Source: JBCCCJ01 sp039029315 (GTDB lineage: Bacteria > Bacteroidota > Bacteroidia > J057). From it: a DNA stretch of 64,000 nt. This document shows positions 54,984 through 64,000 of this stretch, piece after piece. The notes beneath the pieces are model-generated. The model had not been told where the DNA came from and ran no database searches. It saw only the letters and a program-made list of their open reading frames with translations. Each line of letters opens with the position of its first letter. Position 1 is the first letter of the stretch. The DNA lies in the NCBI GenBank assembly GCA_039029315.1, contig JBCCGK010000067.1:1-64000 (forward strand), read 5' to 3'. Made by a program: the position numbers and the translations under genes.

Positions 54984-55363
54984 ATTTTATCAAATTATTT
55001 CCAATTTTCGTCTCAAACGTGAATTTATTTATTGCCAGAAAGAAAAATCGATTATAAATATTTTCCTATTTGTCGAATTTCTTTCTCCCGCCTGCTGAAT
55101 ATGTGGACTTACAAGAACTTGGATTCCTTTTTTGAGGAAAGGATTGAGAATTTATTTGTCTCACCTTAGCCCTTGATAGAATCCATTTGACTTCTTCATT
55201 GCCCACTTTAAGTTGCTGTATATCAGCTATTCATCCATGAATTCTTCATAGCCACCTCGTCCTACATGTGAATCATTTCTTAGGCAAAATTCTATCATTT
55301 TGCCCTGGAAATACTGTATGTCTAGTGCCAAACATTTGATGTTTAGGTCCCAGGATTTCTATG
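54984..55363 (+). promoter_or_regulatory. Duplicated leader element, copy B
   Basis: The second copy of the element, in the 587-base gap between the barrel gene and the RHS operon. It shares the 48-bp identical block (55079-55126) and both hairpins with copy A: 55124-55139 (TTCCT/AGGAA) and 55327-55348 (GCCAAACAT/ATGTTTAGGT, loop TTG). It ends 118 bases before the RHS start at 55482. The flanks 54895-54983 and 55364-55481 hold nothing I recognise. Strand inferred from the downstream gene. Confidence 0.75.
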
Positions 55364-55481
55364 CAAAAGAGTGCGTGGATTTCTGACAAAAAGATAGTTC
55401 CCATCAATTTTCTGCCAAGTTGCGGACAGGGTACTTCATGTTTCAATAATTTTTTATTCAAATATATTCAACTTTTCAATC

Positions 55482-58400
55482 ATGAGAATTAAGGTATTGC
55501 TTTTCTGCTTATTCGGGTTCTGTACAAGCTTGTCTCTTGCACAAATTGAGTTTGAAACCCCTGTGCTTCCTAGTCCTACAGCAGCTGGCTTAGGAGAATA
55601 CGGAGAAATCCCTATCAGCCATCATACAGGGGTCCCAAATATTAGCATTCCTCTCTATACCCTTCAGGAGGGTAAGTTGCAACTTCCTATTTCGATGAGT
55701 TATCACAGCTCTGGCGTTCGGGTTGATGAACTGGCCAGTTGGGTTGGGCTGGGATGGAGTCTCAATGCTGGAGGGACAATCACACGAACCATCATGGGAA
55801 CGCCAGATGAAGGAGGTTCGCATGGTGAGGGAGTTCCTCACCAATCTTATACACGTGAAGGATGGTACCAGAATTTTGGCATGCATCCTGGCCTGCTAGA
55901 TCCATCTTGCTGGGAAGGTCCATATCAACAATATGCTTCTGCCCCTATACGGGAATGTAGAGAGTACTATCTGGACGCTGCCAATGGGTTCATCGATAGC
56001 CAGCCAGACTTGTTCAACTTTAATGTGGCAGGGTATAGTGGCAAATTTCTCTTTGATCAGTCAGGCAAGGCCCGGATTCTTCCCTTCCAGGATATCCTGA
56101 TTGAACCAGAATATGACGATGTGAATGAGACCTTTCTTTCGTGGACATTGACCACTCCAGATGGGACCAAATACTTCTTTGGGACGGATGCGAATGCTGT
56201 CGAACAGGGCTATAGCGGTACAGGGAATTATGTCATCGGAGATAATAAGCGCAGCACGACAAGCTGGTATCTCACACGCATCGAATCCATGAATGGAGAA
56301 AACTGGATTGAATTGAGCTATACCAGAGAGCAATACAGCTTTGCCAATCGGCAGGGCCACACAGTCATGGCAGATTGCAATACGCCTCCTGGTACCGGTG
56401 CCTATCAAAATTTGACACAACTGCTTTCGGTAACCAATATTGATGGATGTCGCTTGTCTCAAATCACAACTAGCTCCGGTCAGACTATCATTGATTTTCT
56501 TGCCAGTTCCCAAACCAGAGAAGATCTGACAAAATATGCCAATTTTCTCCAAGACAATGAGGAGGCAAAAAGTCTGTCAGAGATTGTCATCACAACGGGT
56601 GGTCATGTTCAAACCTTTCATTTAGATTCGGACTATTTTCTTTCTCCCAATCTATCTCTTGGCGGGAATTACAGCATTCATGACAGAAAACGCTTGCGAC
56701 TCAATGCCATACAGGAGATCACTAGAGCCAGTTCTGCTGCACCAAATTTTGAACACCGCTTTTCCTATGACCCGACGCCAATGGCCCGCCGCTTGTCATT
56801 GGGTCGGGATTTTTGGGGATATTACAACGGTGCTGATGCCAATACCGGATTGATTCCTGCTGGGGTCATCAATCCTTGTTCTTCCAACCAGAATCCTATC
56901 AACAGTCTTGCTGATCGGGTTCCTGATTCCAGCAAGATGAAAGCGTGGATCCTTACCGATATCCAGTATCCAACAGGAGGAACCACTACTTTTGATTATG
57001 AAGCCCACTGGGATGGGGCGCATGTCATTGGGGGTCTTCGTGTCAGGCAAATTCAGACATCGCCTGAAGCTGGTGCAACGAATATCATGACCAAGACCTT
57101 CACCTATGCCAACGGATTATTGTATGGTGGATATCCTTTGGCGTCCAGTTTTCAGAAGCAGGCTTATACGGGTGTTCCCTTTTATTCTTCCAACAACTAT
57201 ATCGACCAACTCACAGGAACAGATGTCGATTACATTGTGGAAGCAACGCCTCCCAATCCTTCGAAAAACACCCAGGGGTATCACATTGGCTATGGAGTTG
57301 TTACCCTCGATTTAGGCAGTGAGGGAAAGTCTGTCTTCAATTATCATCAAACCCTCCCCACCAACCAAAACTACCTCGGTTCTTTTCCGGCTATCCCTGT
57401 TCAATCCAGCTCTCTAGGTGGAAAATTGTATCGGGAGAAACATCTGGATGCGTCTGATAACCTCATCAGTTCTACTGATTTTGTGTATCAGGAAGATCAA
57501 AAGGATACCCTGGAGCTCCGCATCATTTCTTCCCTTGGACAAACATCCAATCCTTACTTAATGGGGTTAGTTCCGGTTTTTAACGACTATCAAATGATCA
57601 TTAGTCGCGCTATTCTTGCCCGGAAAATTACGTTAACGGATGGAGTACAGGCTGAAGAAACCTATACCTATGCAAGTGCTCATAATTTCCCTGTCAGCAC
57701 GACCATTGTAGGGAGTGATGGTTCTTCTCACAAAACCGAGACCAGATATTTTGATCATTGGCTAGAGACGAACTGCACTTCCAATCCTGACTCCTGCCAG
57801 GAGGCTTATTTCAATTCGGTCACTAGCATCAGGGCTCAATATGAAGAAGACATTCAGATCATGGATGATCAAGGAACCAGCGATCCATCCGATGATATAG
57901 TTGTGGCAACATGGACGACAATTCCCGCTATAGATGCCGCTGCATTTGATGCAGCTATGACGCAAGCACAGGCAGATTACCTTAGTTGCCTCCAGACCGA
58001 AAAAACTTCCCTGGAGAATTGCCGGGAAGATGAACTGGACAATTTTTCGCCCTCAGATAATAGTCTGAATGATCTTCCTGAAATGATCAGAAGAAATCTG
58101 ATTACTCCTCTGGAAGTCATTCAAAAAGTTGATGGGACTATCATTGGTGGGAGCAAACTCATCTATGAAAAGGTCGCATATCCGGGAAGTAGCTATCCCA
58201 TACATGTGGTTCCCACAGCCTATCATCGCTGGATCAATGGCCAATGGGAATTGGAGGTAGAAGTATGGCAAGATGCGTTTGATAATTTGATAGAACATAA
58301 GCGTGCCCATGGACAACCAACAGCTTATCTCTTTGGGCATAACAATCGTCTTCCCATTGCCCAAATCACCAATGCATCTTCTGAAGAAATTGCCTACACT

Positions 58401-58988
58401 TCTTTTGAGATTGCTGGTGATGGATCTGCTTCGGAGAATGGTAGATGGGAACTCAAGGAGGATATTGGTGGGGCGATTATCCAGTCCACGACACCACTTT
58501 CTCCTTATTGGATTGGCAGTACCCAGACTGGGATGATTTGTTATAGAATGTTTGAGAACGGGAATAGCAATCCTACAGGAAATCACGTAGCAACCAACAT
58601 TCTCCACAGCGGAAGGTATCGTTTGTCCTTTTGGTATAAGGGAGAAGTCAGCATTGTTCCAGGAAATGGTGCTTCTATTCAGACATCCCCCGCCTCAGAA
58701 TGGACCTGGTACAACATAAACCTGGATCTTTCTGCCAATACAACACTCAGCCTCCATGTCAAAGCCGGAACCAATGATGCCCTAATTGATGAGCTTCGAC
58801 TCCATCCGGTTGATGCTCAAATGAGTACGATGTGTTATGACGATAGGCGGCTCATTCAGACTATGACTGAGTTCAACGGCCAGAGTACTTATTATCAGTA
58901 TGACTGGTTAGGAAGGCTCAAATATGTGTTGGATCAGGATGGGAATTACCTCCAAGGTATGAGCTACCATTTTCGCTCTTCGAATTGA
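55482..58988 (+). CDS. RHS/YD-repeat-related secreted protein (N-terminal partner)
   Basis: A 1168-residue exported protein with a signal peptide ending SLAQ. The start, with ISHHTGVPNISIPLYTLQEGKLQLPISMSYHSSGVRVDE-type text and VGLGWSLNAGG, is typical of the large Bacteroidota proteins that accompany RHS genes. Occasional YD-like motifs occur at the C-terminus (STYYQYDWLGRLKYVLDQDGNYL), but there is no RHS-associated core. It probably forms part of a beta-shell or surface structure with the RHS protein encoded 0.6 kb downstream. Copy B of the leader element precedes it. Confidence 0.82.
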   Translation: MRIKVLLFCLFGFCTSLSLAQIEFETPVLPSPTAAGLGEYGEIPISHHTGVPNISIPLYTLQEGKLQLPISMSYHSSGVRVDELASWVGLGWSLNAGGTITRTIMGTPDEGGSHGEGVPHQSYTREGWYQNFGMHPGLLDPSCWEGPYQQYASAPIRECREYYLDAANGFIDSQPDLFNFNVAGYSGKFLFDQSGKARILPFQDILIEPEYDDVNETFLSWTLTTPDGTKYFFGTDANAVEQGYSGTGNYVIGDNKRSTTSWYLTRIESMNGENWIELSYTREQYSFANRQGHTVMADCNTPPGTGAYQNLTQLLSVTNIDGCRLSQITTSSGQTIIDFLASSQTREDLTKYANFLQDNEEAKSLSEIVITTGGHVQTFHLDSDYFLSPNLSLGGNYSIHDRKRLRLNAIQEITRASSAAPNFEHRFSYDPTPMARRLSLGRDFWGYYNGADANTGLIPAGVINPCSSNQNPINSLADRVPDSSKMKAWILTDIQYPTGGTTTFDYEAHWDGAHVIGGLRVRQIQTSPEAGATNIMTKTFTYANGLLYGGYPLASSFQKQAYTGVPFYSSNNYIDQLTGTDVDYIVEATPPNPSKNTQGYHIGYGVVTLDLGSEGKSVFNYHQTLPTNQNYLGSFPAIPVQSSSLGGKLYREKHLDASDNLISSTDFVYQEDQKDTLELRIISSLGQTSNPYLMGLVPVFNDYQMIISRAILARKITLTDGVQAEETYTYASAHNFPVSTTIVGSDGSSHKTETRYFDHWLETNCTSNPDSCQEAYFNSVTSIRAQYEEDIQIMDDQGTSDPSDDIVVATWTTIPAIDAAAFDAAMTQAQADYLSCLQTEKTSLENCREDELDNFSPSDNSLNDLPEMIRRNLITPLEVIQKVDGTIIGGSKLIYEKVAYPGSSYPIHVVPTAYHRWINGQWELEVEVWQDAFDNLIEHKRAHGQPTAYLFGHNNRLPIAQITNASSEEIAYTSFEIAGDGSASENGRWELKEDIGGAIIQSTTPLSPYWIGSTQTGMICYRMFENGNSNPTGNHVATNILHSGRYRLSFWYKGEVSIVPGNGASIQTSPASEWTWYNINLDLSANTTLSLHVKAGTNDALIDELRLHPVDAQMSTMCYDDRRLIQTMTEFNGQSTYYQYDWLGRLKYVLDQDGNYLQGMSYHFRSSN

Positions 58989-59012
58989 TGATCACCTGAC
59001 AGTCTATTTTGT

Positions 59013-59576
59013 ATGAATTCTTTCCCACTTTCGCTAGAAGGCAAGGTAGATTCGCCCTTATTTGAGCGATTTGCCCAACAATTCTATGAAGAACATCTTG
59101 GACTCATTCCATATGGATGTCATCGATACAGCATTTCTCAGGATCAGGCCCTTGACGCCTATTCTGATAGCGTTGCTGATGTTCTCAGCCAAGTAAGGAC
59201 GGGCAAATTTCGAAAAGAATGTGCATTGGACACCTATTTGTTTCGCCTGTTCAACAATAGATGTATCAAGTTCTTGCGAAACCGTCAAGCGGCCAAGCGT
59301 GCTGGGGTACAGCTTCCCTTGGGCGATTCCTCCTCATCTGACCCCACTCCTTATCAACAACTGGAGGACAAAGATGCGATCATACACCTTAAGGCTATTT
59401 GCCAGGAGTTGAATCCTCGTTTGTGGCAGATCCTGGAAGAATTATTCCTCAAAGGATCGAATCTCGAAGAAATTGCTCTCAAACTTGGATTCAAAACTCC
59501 TGCTTCTGTTGCCTCAATCAAATGGCGACATCTCAAACAACTTCAACAATCATTTCATCACTTTTCTTATTCCTAA
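59013..59576 (+). CDS. ECF-type RNA polymerase sigma factor
   Basis: A 187-residue sigma-70 family protein. Region 2 is recognisable as the helical segment up to CALDTYLFRLFNNRCIKFLRNRQ (residues about 30-95), and region 4 as LWQILEELFLKGSNLEEIALKLGFKTPASVASIKWRHLKQL (about 130-180), a helix-turn-helix for the -35 element. No sigma 1.1 or 3 domains. It lies 24 bases after the RHS partner gene and five bases before the RHS gene, in one operon. No anti-sigma factor (FecR-like) gene is adjacent. Confidence 0.88.
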   Translation: MNSFPLSLEGKVDSPLFERFAQQFYEEHLGLIPYGCHRYSISQDQALDAYSDSVADVLSQVRTGKFRKECALDTYLFRLFNNRCIKFLRNRQAAKRAGVQLPLGDSSSSDPTPYQQLEDKDAIIHLKAICQELNPRLWQILEELFLKGSNLEEIALKLGFKTPASVASIKWRHLKQLQQSFHHFSYS

Positions 59577-59581
59577 ACACC

Positions 59582-62500
59582 ATGAACCGATTTTCATATA
59601 TTTTTCTGTTTGCCCTTTCGATTCCTCTATGGGCTTTCTCCCAAAACCCTGCTCCGGATGGAGATGAAAACCATGTGCTTACTCGTTCAGCCAAAATTCC
59701 TGTCTCTACAGCTACAACCTTCGAATCTCTAAATCTATCCACAGAAAGCGTGGTTCAAGTCCAGTATCTCGATGGTCTGGGCAGAGGAACTCAGCTCCTT
59801 GATGTGATGGGTGCTCCCGATCAGACAGATGTGGTACAAGCGGTTGTATACGATGAGTTTGGCAGAAGCCCTCGTCAATATCTTCCTTTCAATCACATCG
59901 ACAATCCGTCAAATCACGGTGCGTATATCGACAATCCTCTTGCTAAACAACTCGATTTTTATGATGCAACACATTTGAATCTGACCGATAAGCCCTGGGC
60001 TGAAGCCTTGTTTGAAGCTTCTCCATTGAATCGAGTCATCGAGCAAGGGGCAGCCGGTGCTGATTGGCAACCGGGTAGTGGGCATAGCATGCGAACAATT
60101 TCCCGCAGCAATACTTCTGCTGATCAGGTAATCAATTTTGGCATCCATCCTCAGCCCGGGCAAACTTATACCTCCAATTATCCTGCAGATTCTCTCCTGG
60201 TTCAGGAAATCACAGATGAGAATGGGGCCAACAGTTGGACATTTACAGATAAACTGGGACGCAGCATTCTCCAACAGCAAGAACTTGCAGGGGATATGGT
60301 CAGAACTTATACCCTCTACAATGAGCGCGGTCTTCCAGTTTATATTCTTCAGCCAGAAGGTGTGGCAAAATTTGAAAATAGCCAGGACTATGGAGGAGCT
60401 AATGTCTTAAGTCAAGCCTTATTGGATGATTTTGCTTTTCAATATGTCTATGATGCCAAGGGTAGAGTTATTGAAAAAAAGGTTCCCGGGGCCGGATGGG
60501 TACATATGATCTACAATCCATTAGATCAGATTGTACTCTCTCAGGATTCTGTCCAGCGAGCCAATGATCAATGGTCCTTCACCAAATATGATGCGCTTGA
60601 GCGACCGATCATCACAGGCCTGTTTTCCTCTTCCAAATCAAGACAAACGATTCAAAATGATCTCAATAGCTGGTGGAACAGTGGTTATTACAAATTATTT
60701 GAAGTTCGCAAATCCATCAATCACAATCAATCCATGTATGGATACAGTGATCGAAACAGCTATCCCGAAACCTGGTGGGGAACAGTTGAGCTTCATTCTG
60801 TCAGTTACTTTGATGATTATGATTTCAATTTCGATGGGGATGAGACCGATGCAGATGAACTCCCGATGTCTGAACCCCTTTATGGAGATGGAGAAGGGAA
60901 ACTTGATATTTCCTCTCAAATCTGGAATCGAGTTATTGGAAAGGTTACAGGGATTCGGACCTGGATTCTTGATCCCGATCCGGATATGCCAGTCTCTATG
61001 TTCACCCGCACATTTTATGACAAATATGGCCGGGAGATACAGACTGTGGCTGACAATCATTTAGGTGGTTCTGAACAAATGAGTTATGAATACAATTTTG
61101 CAGGAGAGTTGCTCTATCAGGTGCATCGACATACGGATGGCAACGCCATTGAAACGATTACTGAAGAATGGTTCACCTATGATCACAGGAGCAGAATGCT
61201 TCGTCATCAGCACAGGATCGATCAAGGTGCCAAAGTCATCCTGGCTGATTATGAATATGATGAGCTTGGGCAAGTCATCAAAGAGCAGTTGCATTCTCAG
61301 GACAATGGGGCTGCATATCTGCAATCAATCGACCAACGGTACAATGTACGTGGGTGGTTGACAGATATCAATACGGTTGATCCAACTTGCCAGGGTGGGG
61401 GAGAAGATTTTGCGACACAGATTGATTTGACTTCCATCACCCTGTCCATTCTCTCGACTCCAACTTCATCCAGCAAGTTTGGGCCTGTGGTTTATCCCCC
61501 TGATTTTCGCATGATGATCCAGGATACCAAAGAAGTGAATTTCTTTGATGTATCCTCAGGCAGTACCTATACACAAGAGGCTCCGATGGAAGTTGAACTC
61601 CCGGTTTTTCTTCATAGTCCAGCCGCCAAAAGTAGCCTTCCTCAGCAAATTACGCTGACTTTTGAGCCAGCAGAACTGGTGGTGGATGGACAGTATTCTG
61701 CGGTATACAATCTTATTCAATCTGAAATCAACACCCAATATAGTGCCTTCATTCAGGCCAATCGGGACACGATTATCGAACAGATCTATCAAAAAATCCA
61801 GCAGGAATTGGATCAGATTTTCGATCATAGCCAGCAATTGGATCTTTTCAGGATGAAATTGCGCTACAATGAAGGCTTCTCAGATCTGTATGGAAATGCC
61901 GTTCCTCAATACAATGGAAATATTTCCGGGATCGAGTGGCAGACACCGCTTGATTGTTCGGTGAAGGGCTACGCCTACTCCTATGACAAACTCAATCGGT
62001 TGCGTCAAGCCAGATATGGAGAACAAGTCTCTTCCGGTGGTAACTGGAATCAGAATCTCCACGCTTATGATGCGCAATATAGCTATGACCTCAATGGGAA
62101 TTTTCTGCAACTCATGAGAAATAAGCCAAATTCCTCCGGTGGTTATGACGTCATGGATCTCTTACAATACGACTCCTATGATGGCAATCGGCTTCTTTCT
62201 GTGAATGATTTGGCAAATTTCCCTGAGACTGTCGGATTGGATCAGTTCCTGGATGGCAACAATACAGCTCCGGATTATAGCTACGATGGTGCCGGCAATC
62301 TCATTCAGGATCTCAACAAAGACATTGGCATCAGATACAACCATCTCAACAAGCCCTCAGAAGTTTATGAACTGGACAGTTCATCTGACCAAAAAGTTTC
62401 CTATATTTATGCATCTGACGGCACCAAGCTCCGCCAGAAGGTCCTTGATAGCAATGATGCGGTAACGAAACGGACGGATTACGCTGGCTCTTTTCAGTAT

Positions 62501-63670
62501 GAAGATCCCGATGGAGCAGATACGGCTCAACAGCGTCTGAGTTTCATTCTTCATCCCAAGGGACGTCTGCTGCCGGATCAGGGAACTCTCGTCTACCAGT
62601 ATTTCCTCAAAGATCATCTCGGCAATACGCGTGTTCTTTTTGGAGATCTTGATGGGGATGGCAAGATCAATCCTGATCCGCTTGTCAGCAATGATGTCGA
62701 TCAAGTGGCGGATTATTATCCTTTTGGGTTGCAGCATGGGGCATCGTCGGTTATGGCGACACCTGCCCAGAATTATCTCTACAATGGGAAGGAGATGCAG
62801 GATGAGTTGGGGCTGGGGTGGTTGGACTATGGAGCGCGGATGTATGATGCGAGTGTGGGGAGATGGAATGGGGTGGATGCTTTGGCGGATGCATACATCG
62901 GATGGAGTCCTTACAATTATACTTTGAATAATCCGGTGAGATTTGTGGATCCGGATGGGAATAAGCCTTCAGATCCTCCCTCTATTGTTGATGTACAAAA
63001 ACAACAAGTACCTAATGGCGCAAAAGCTGTAGATCCAGGAATTGGAAAAGTTCAGGGAGCTAGAAAAGTTATCAATAAGATGAATGAACTTGCATTCGGT
63101 GAAAAAGCTGCAAATGGAATGAGTACCGTTTATTCTTCTACTTTGGAAAATGTTGCAGATATGGTCCAAGGTCATCTTGCTTTAGATGAAGAAGGGAATG
63201 TTGTTTTAGATGTAGAAGTAGGAAGATCTTTTCCTTATGCAAATGATAATATACAAATAGTATATGAAGGAGCTGAATTCACTGGAGAAGCCACATTGAC
63301 TGGAGTGAATATCATCCAAGAAACTATAGAAGGTAATAGTTCCAGAAATTTCGGTTCTGAAAAAGCCAAAAGCTTAGGAATAACCGCAGAAGGAACAATC
63401 GGTCCGGATTCCAAGCAAGCAAAGGTAGGGGGAAGCTTTAACACCTCCAATACTAAATCAAAAGGTTCCGGCCATGGTTCATCTTCAACAGCGTCTTTTG
63501 AGGTAACAGGCTATATTTATGAAGCCAATATCAAACATACATACACTATAAATTACTTGGACAAAGGTCTTAGTCATGGTTCAGGTAACAGAAGCACTTC
63601 GGTTTCCATTATTTCCGATACTCAATTTGAAGTCACTAGACCATTAAAATCTAACCCCAAAAAGAAATGA
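59582..63670 (+). CDS. RHS repeat protein with distinct C-terminal domain
   Basis: A 1362-residue exported protein. The ATG at 59582, five bases after the sigma-factor stop, gives a signal peptide ending WAFSQ; the open frame from 59399 lies inside that gene. The N-terminal region with VQVQYLDGLGRGTQLLDV is DUF6443-like. YD-type repeats are spread along the chain (YSYDKLNRLRQARYG, YSYDLNGNFLQ, YSYDGAGNLIQD). The RHS-associated core ends with YNYTLNNPVRFVDPDG near residue 1111-1126. The last 236 residues are unlike the core, beta-rich and Ser/Gly/Thr-rich, and are lower in GC: the usual place of a variable toxin domain. The stop overlaps the next gene as ATGA. Confidence 0.9.
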   Translation: MNRFSYIFLFALSIPLWAFSQNPAPDGDENHVLTRSAKIPVSTATTFESLNLSTESVVQVQYLDGLGRGTQLLDVMGAPDQTDVVQAVVYDEFGRSPRQYLPFNHIDNPSNHGAYIDNPLAKQLDFYDATHLNLTDKPWAEALFEASPLNRVIEQGAAGADWQPGSGHSMRTISRSNTSADQVINFGIHPQPGQTYTSNYPADSLLVQEITDENGANSWTFTDKLGRSILQQQELAGDMVRTYTLYNERGLPVYILQPEGVAKFENSQDYGGANVLSQALLDDFAFQYVYDAKGRVIEKKVPGAGWVHMIYNPLDQIVLSQDSVQRANDQWSFTKYDALERPIITGLFSSSKSRQTIQNDLNSWWNSGYYKLFEVRKSINHNQSMYGYSDRNSYPETWWGTVELHSVSYFDDYDFNFDGDETDADELPMSEPLYGDGEGKLDISSQIWNRVIGKVTGIRTWILDPDPDMPVSMFTRTFYDKYGREIQTVADNHLGGSEQMSYEYNFAGELLYQVHRHTDGNAIETITEEWFTYDHRSRMLRHQHRIDQGAKVILADYEYDELGQVIKEQLHSQDNGAAYLQSIDQRYNVRGWLTDINTVDPTCQGGGEDFATQIDLTSITLSILSTPTSSSKFGPVVYPPDFRMMIQDTKEVNFFDVSSGSTYTQEAPMEVELPVFLHSPAAKSSLPQQITLTFEPAELVVDGQYSAVYNLIQSEINTQYSAFIQANRDTIIEQIYQKIQQELDQIFDHSQQLDLFRMKLRYNEGFSDLYGNAVPQYNGNISGIEWQTPLDCSVKGYAYSYDKLNRLRQARYGEQVSSGGNWNQNLHAYDAQYSYDLNGNFLQLMRNKPNSSGGYDVMDLLQYDSYDGNRLLSVNDLANFPETVGLDQFLDGNNTAPDYSYDGAGNLIQDLNKDIGIRYNHLNKPSEVYELDSSSDQKVSYIYASDGTKLRQKVLDSNDAVTKRTDYAGSFQYEDPDGADTAQQRLSFILHPKGRLLPDQGTLVYQYFLKDHLGNTRVLFGDLDGDGKINPDPLVSNDVDQVADYYPFGLQHGASSVMATPAQNYLYNGKEMQDELGLGWLDYGARMYDASVGRWNGVDALADAYIGWSPYNYTLNNPVRFVDPDGNKPSDPPSIVDVQKQQVPNGAKAVDPGIGKVQGARKVINKMNELAFGEKAANGMSTVYSSTLENVADMVQGHLALDEEGNVVLDVEVGRSFPYANDNIQIVYEGAEFTGEATLTGVNIIQETIEGNSSRNFGSEKAKSLGITAEGTIGPDSKQAKVGGSFNTSNTKSKGSGHGSSSTASFEVTGYIYEANIKHTYTINYLDKGLSHGSGNRSTSVSIISDTQFEVTRPLKSNPKKK

Positions 63671-64000
63671 GCAGATCTGTTATTATTTTTTTGAAATCTA
63701 CATTGTTCTTTTGCCTCCTTTGTTTAGCAGGATATAGAGCAAAGATTAATATTCAACCCTCTGTTGAGTCAAAATCATTCTTATCTACTTCCACATTGCC
63801 CCTTGGACATGAGGGATCTACTTATTGTCTCATCCTTATTGGAATTATTAGCATTGCATTGATGGCCTTTCCAAGGTCCAAATACGATTTCTTATCGCTT
63901 AGTGCTATAGGGTTCTCGTTATTGGTTTTTCAGGAATTAATGATTGGCCTTGGGGGCTGTGTTTTCTTAGGGGTAGGCCTTATTCTATATTTGAGAGGAT
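63667..64000 (+). CDS. Membrane protein, partial; candidate immunity protein
   Basis: An open frame from the ATG at 63667, overlapping the RHS stop (ATGA), runs 111 codons to the window edge without a stop. It shows three hydrophobic segments: residues about 5-22 (IIFLKSTLFFCLLCLAG), 56-70 (YCLILIGIISIALMAF) and 80-110 (SAIGFSLLVFQELMIGLGG...). It is AT-richer than the RHS core, like the RHS C-terminal domain. By position it may protect the producer from that domain; this is inference. The C-terminal end is outside the window. Confidence 0.65.
   Translation, partial: MSRSVIIFLKSTLFFCLLCLAGYRAKINIQPSVESKSFLSTSTLPLGHEGSTYCLILIGIISIALMAFPRSKYDFLSLSAIGFSLLVFQELMIGLGGCVFLGVGLILYLRG

Noticed and set aside
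55273..55461. A 62-codon minus-strand frame inside leader copy B
   Set aside because: The matching part of copy A does not keep the frame, so the conservation is not at the protein level.
60531..61064. A 177-codon frame in another phase within the RHS gene
   Set aside because: Overlaps the RHS reading frame for its whole length and has low-complexity Met/Ile-rich text typical of shadows.
1..64000. tRNA, rRNA or CRISPR features
   Set aside because: Reading the gaps showed no cloverleaf with a GTTCGAATC-like T arm, no rRNA-like sequence and no regularly spaced direct repeats.

Overview
The window looks like a chromosomal segment of a Bacteroidota bacterium, most likely from the Saprospiria/Cytophagia side of the phylum; this is inferred from gene content, not from a marker gene. 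Pointers are a GLPGLI protein paired with a TonB-receptor-like barrel, the panC / truncated glycogen-synthase-like / DUF4270 block, an OmpA-PD40 protein, DUF4178 proteins, DUF6443-type RHS proteins, many Sec and lipoprotein signals, and promoters of the TTG-N18-20-TAnnTTTG type. I see no rRNA, tRNA, CRISPR array or transposase gene.

Layout. 0-3.7 kb: minus-strand 5'-nucleotidase lipoprotein and two tandem paralogues of an unrecognised family. 3.9-9.6 kb: plus-strand PfkB kinase / HAD phosphatase / ispF run, then two DUF4178 zinc-ribbon proteins, a small membrane protein, a barrel protein and an M23 peptidase lipoprotein. 9.6-13.8 kb: a 165-bp palindrome, a leucine-rich repeat protein, a small DUF4974-like protein and a secreted pullulanase-like GH13 enzyme. 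13.8-18.2 kb: YdjM-like membrane protein, DEDDh exonuclease, alpha/beta hydrolase, TPR protein. 18.4-26.1 kb: EamA transporter coupled to tryptophan 2,3-dioxygenase, a NatAB-type ABC transporter, an adhesin-like surface protein, a LysM protein, a second 163-bp palindrome and a coiled-coil protein. 26.4-36 kb: sugar-acid dehydratase, DUF5694 protein, VWA lipoprotein, large zinc protease, acetyltransferase, OmpA-PD40 protein. 36-43 kb: MBL hydrolase, DUF3298 lipoprotein, panC, degenerate GT5 protein, DUF4270 lipoprotein, glmS.

43.3-51 kb holds a threonine-dehydrogenase-like gene followed by a two-gene SMC system: a MukE/MksE-like small subunit and a 1215-residue MukB-like ATPase. No kleisin and no Wadjet-type nuclease gene is next to it. 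A penicillin-acylase family enzyme follows.

51-64 kb is the most accessory-looking part. A GLPGLI/barrel pair and an RHS operon are each preceded by a copy of the same roughly 380-bp noncoding element (51051-51433 and 54984-55363). The copies share a 48-bp identical block and two hairpins whose stems change in a compensatory way. The RHS operon is a 1168-residue RHS-like protein, an ECF sigma factor, and a 1362-residue RHS protein with a distinct C-terminal domain. Its stop overlaps the start of a small membrane protein that runs off the window and is a candidate immunity protein. My working hypothesis is that the shared element coordinates both surface operons, possibly through the embedded sigma factor.
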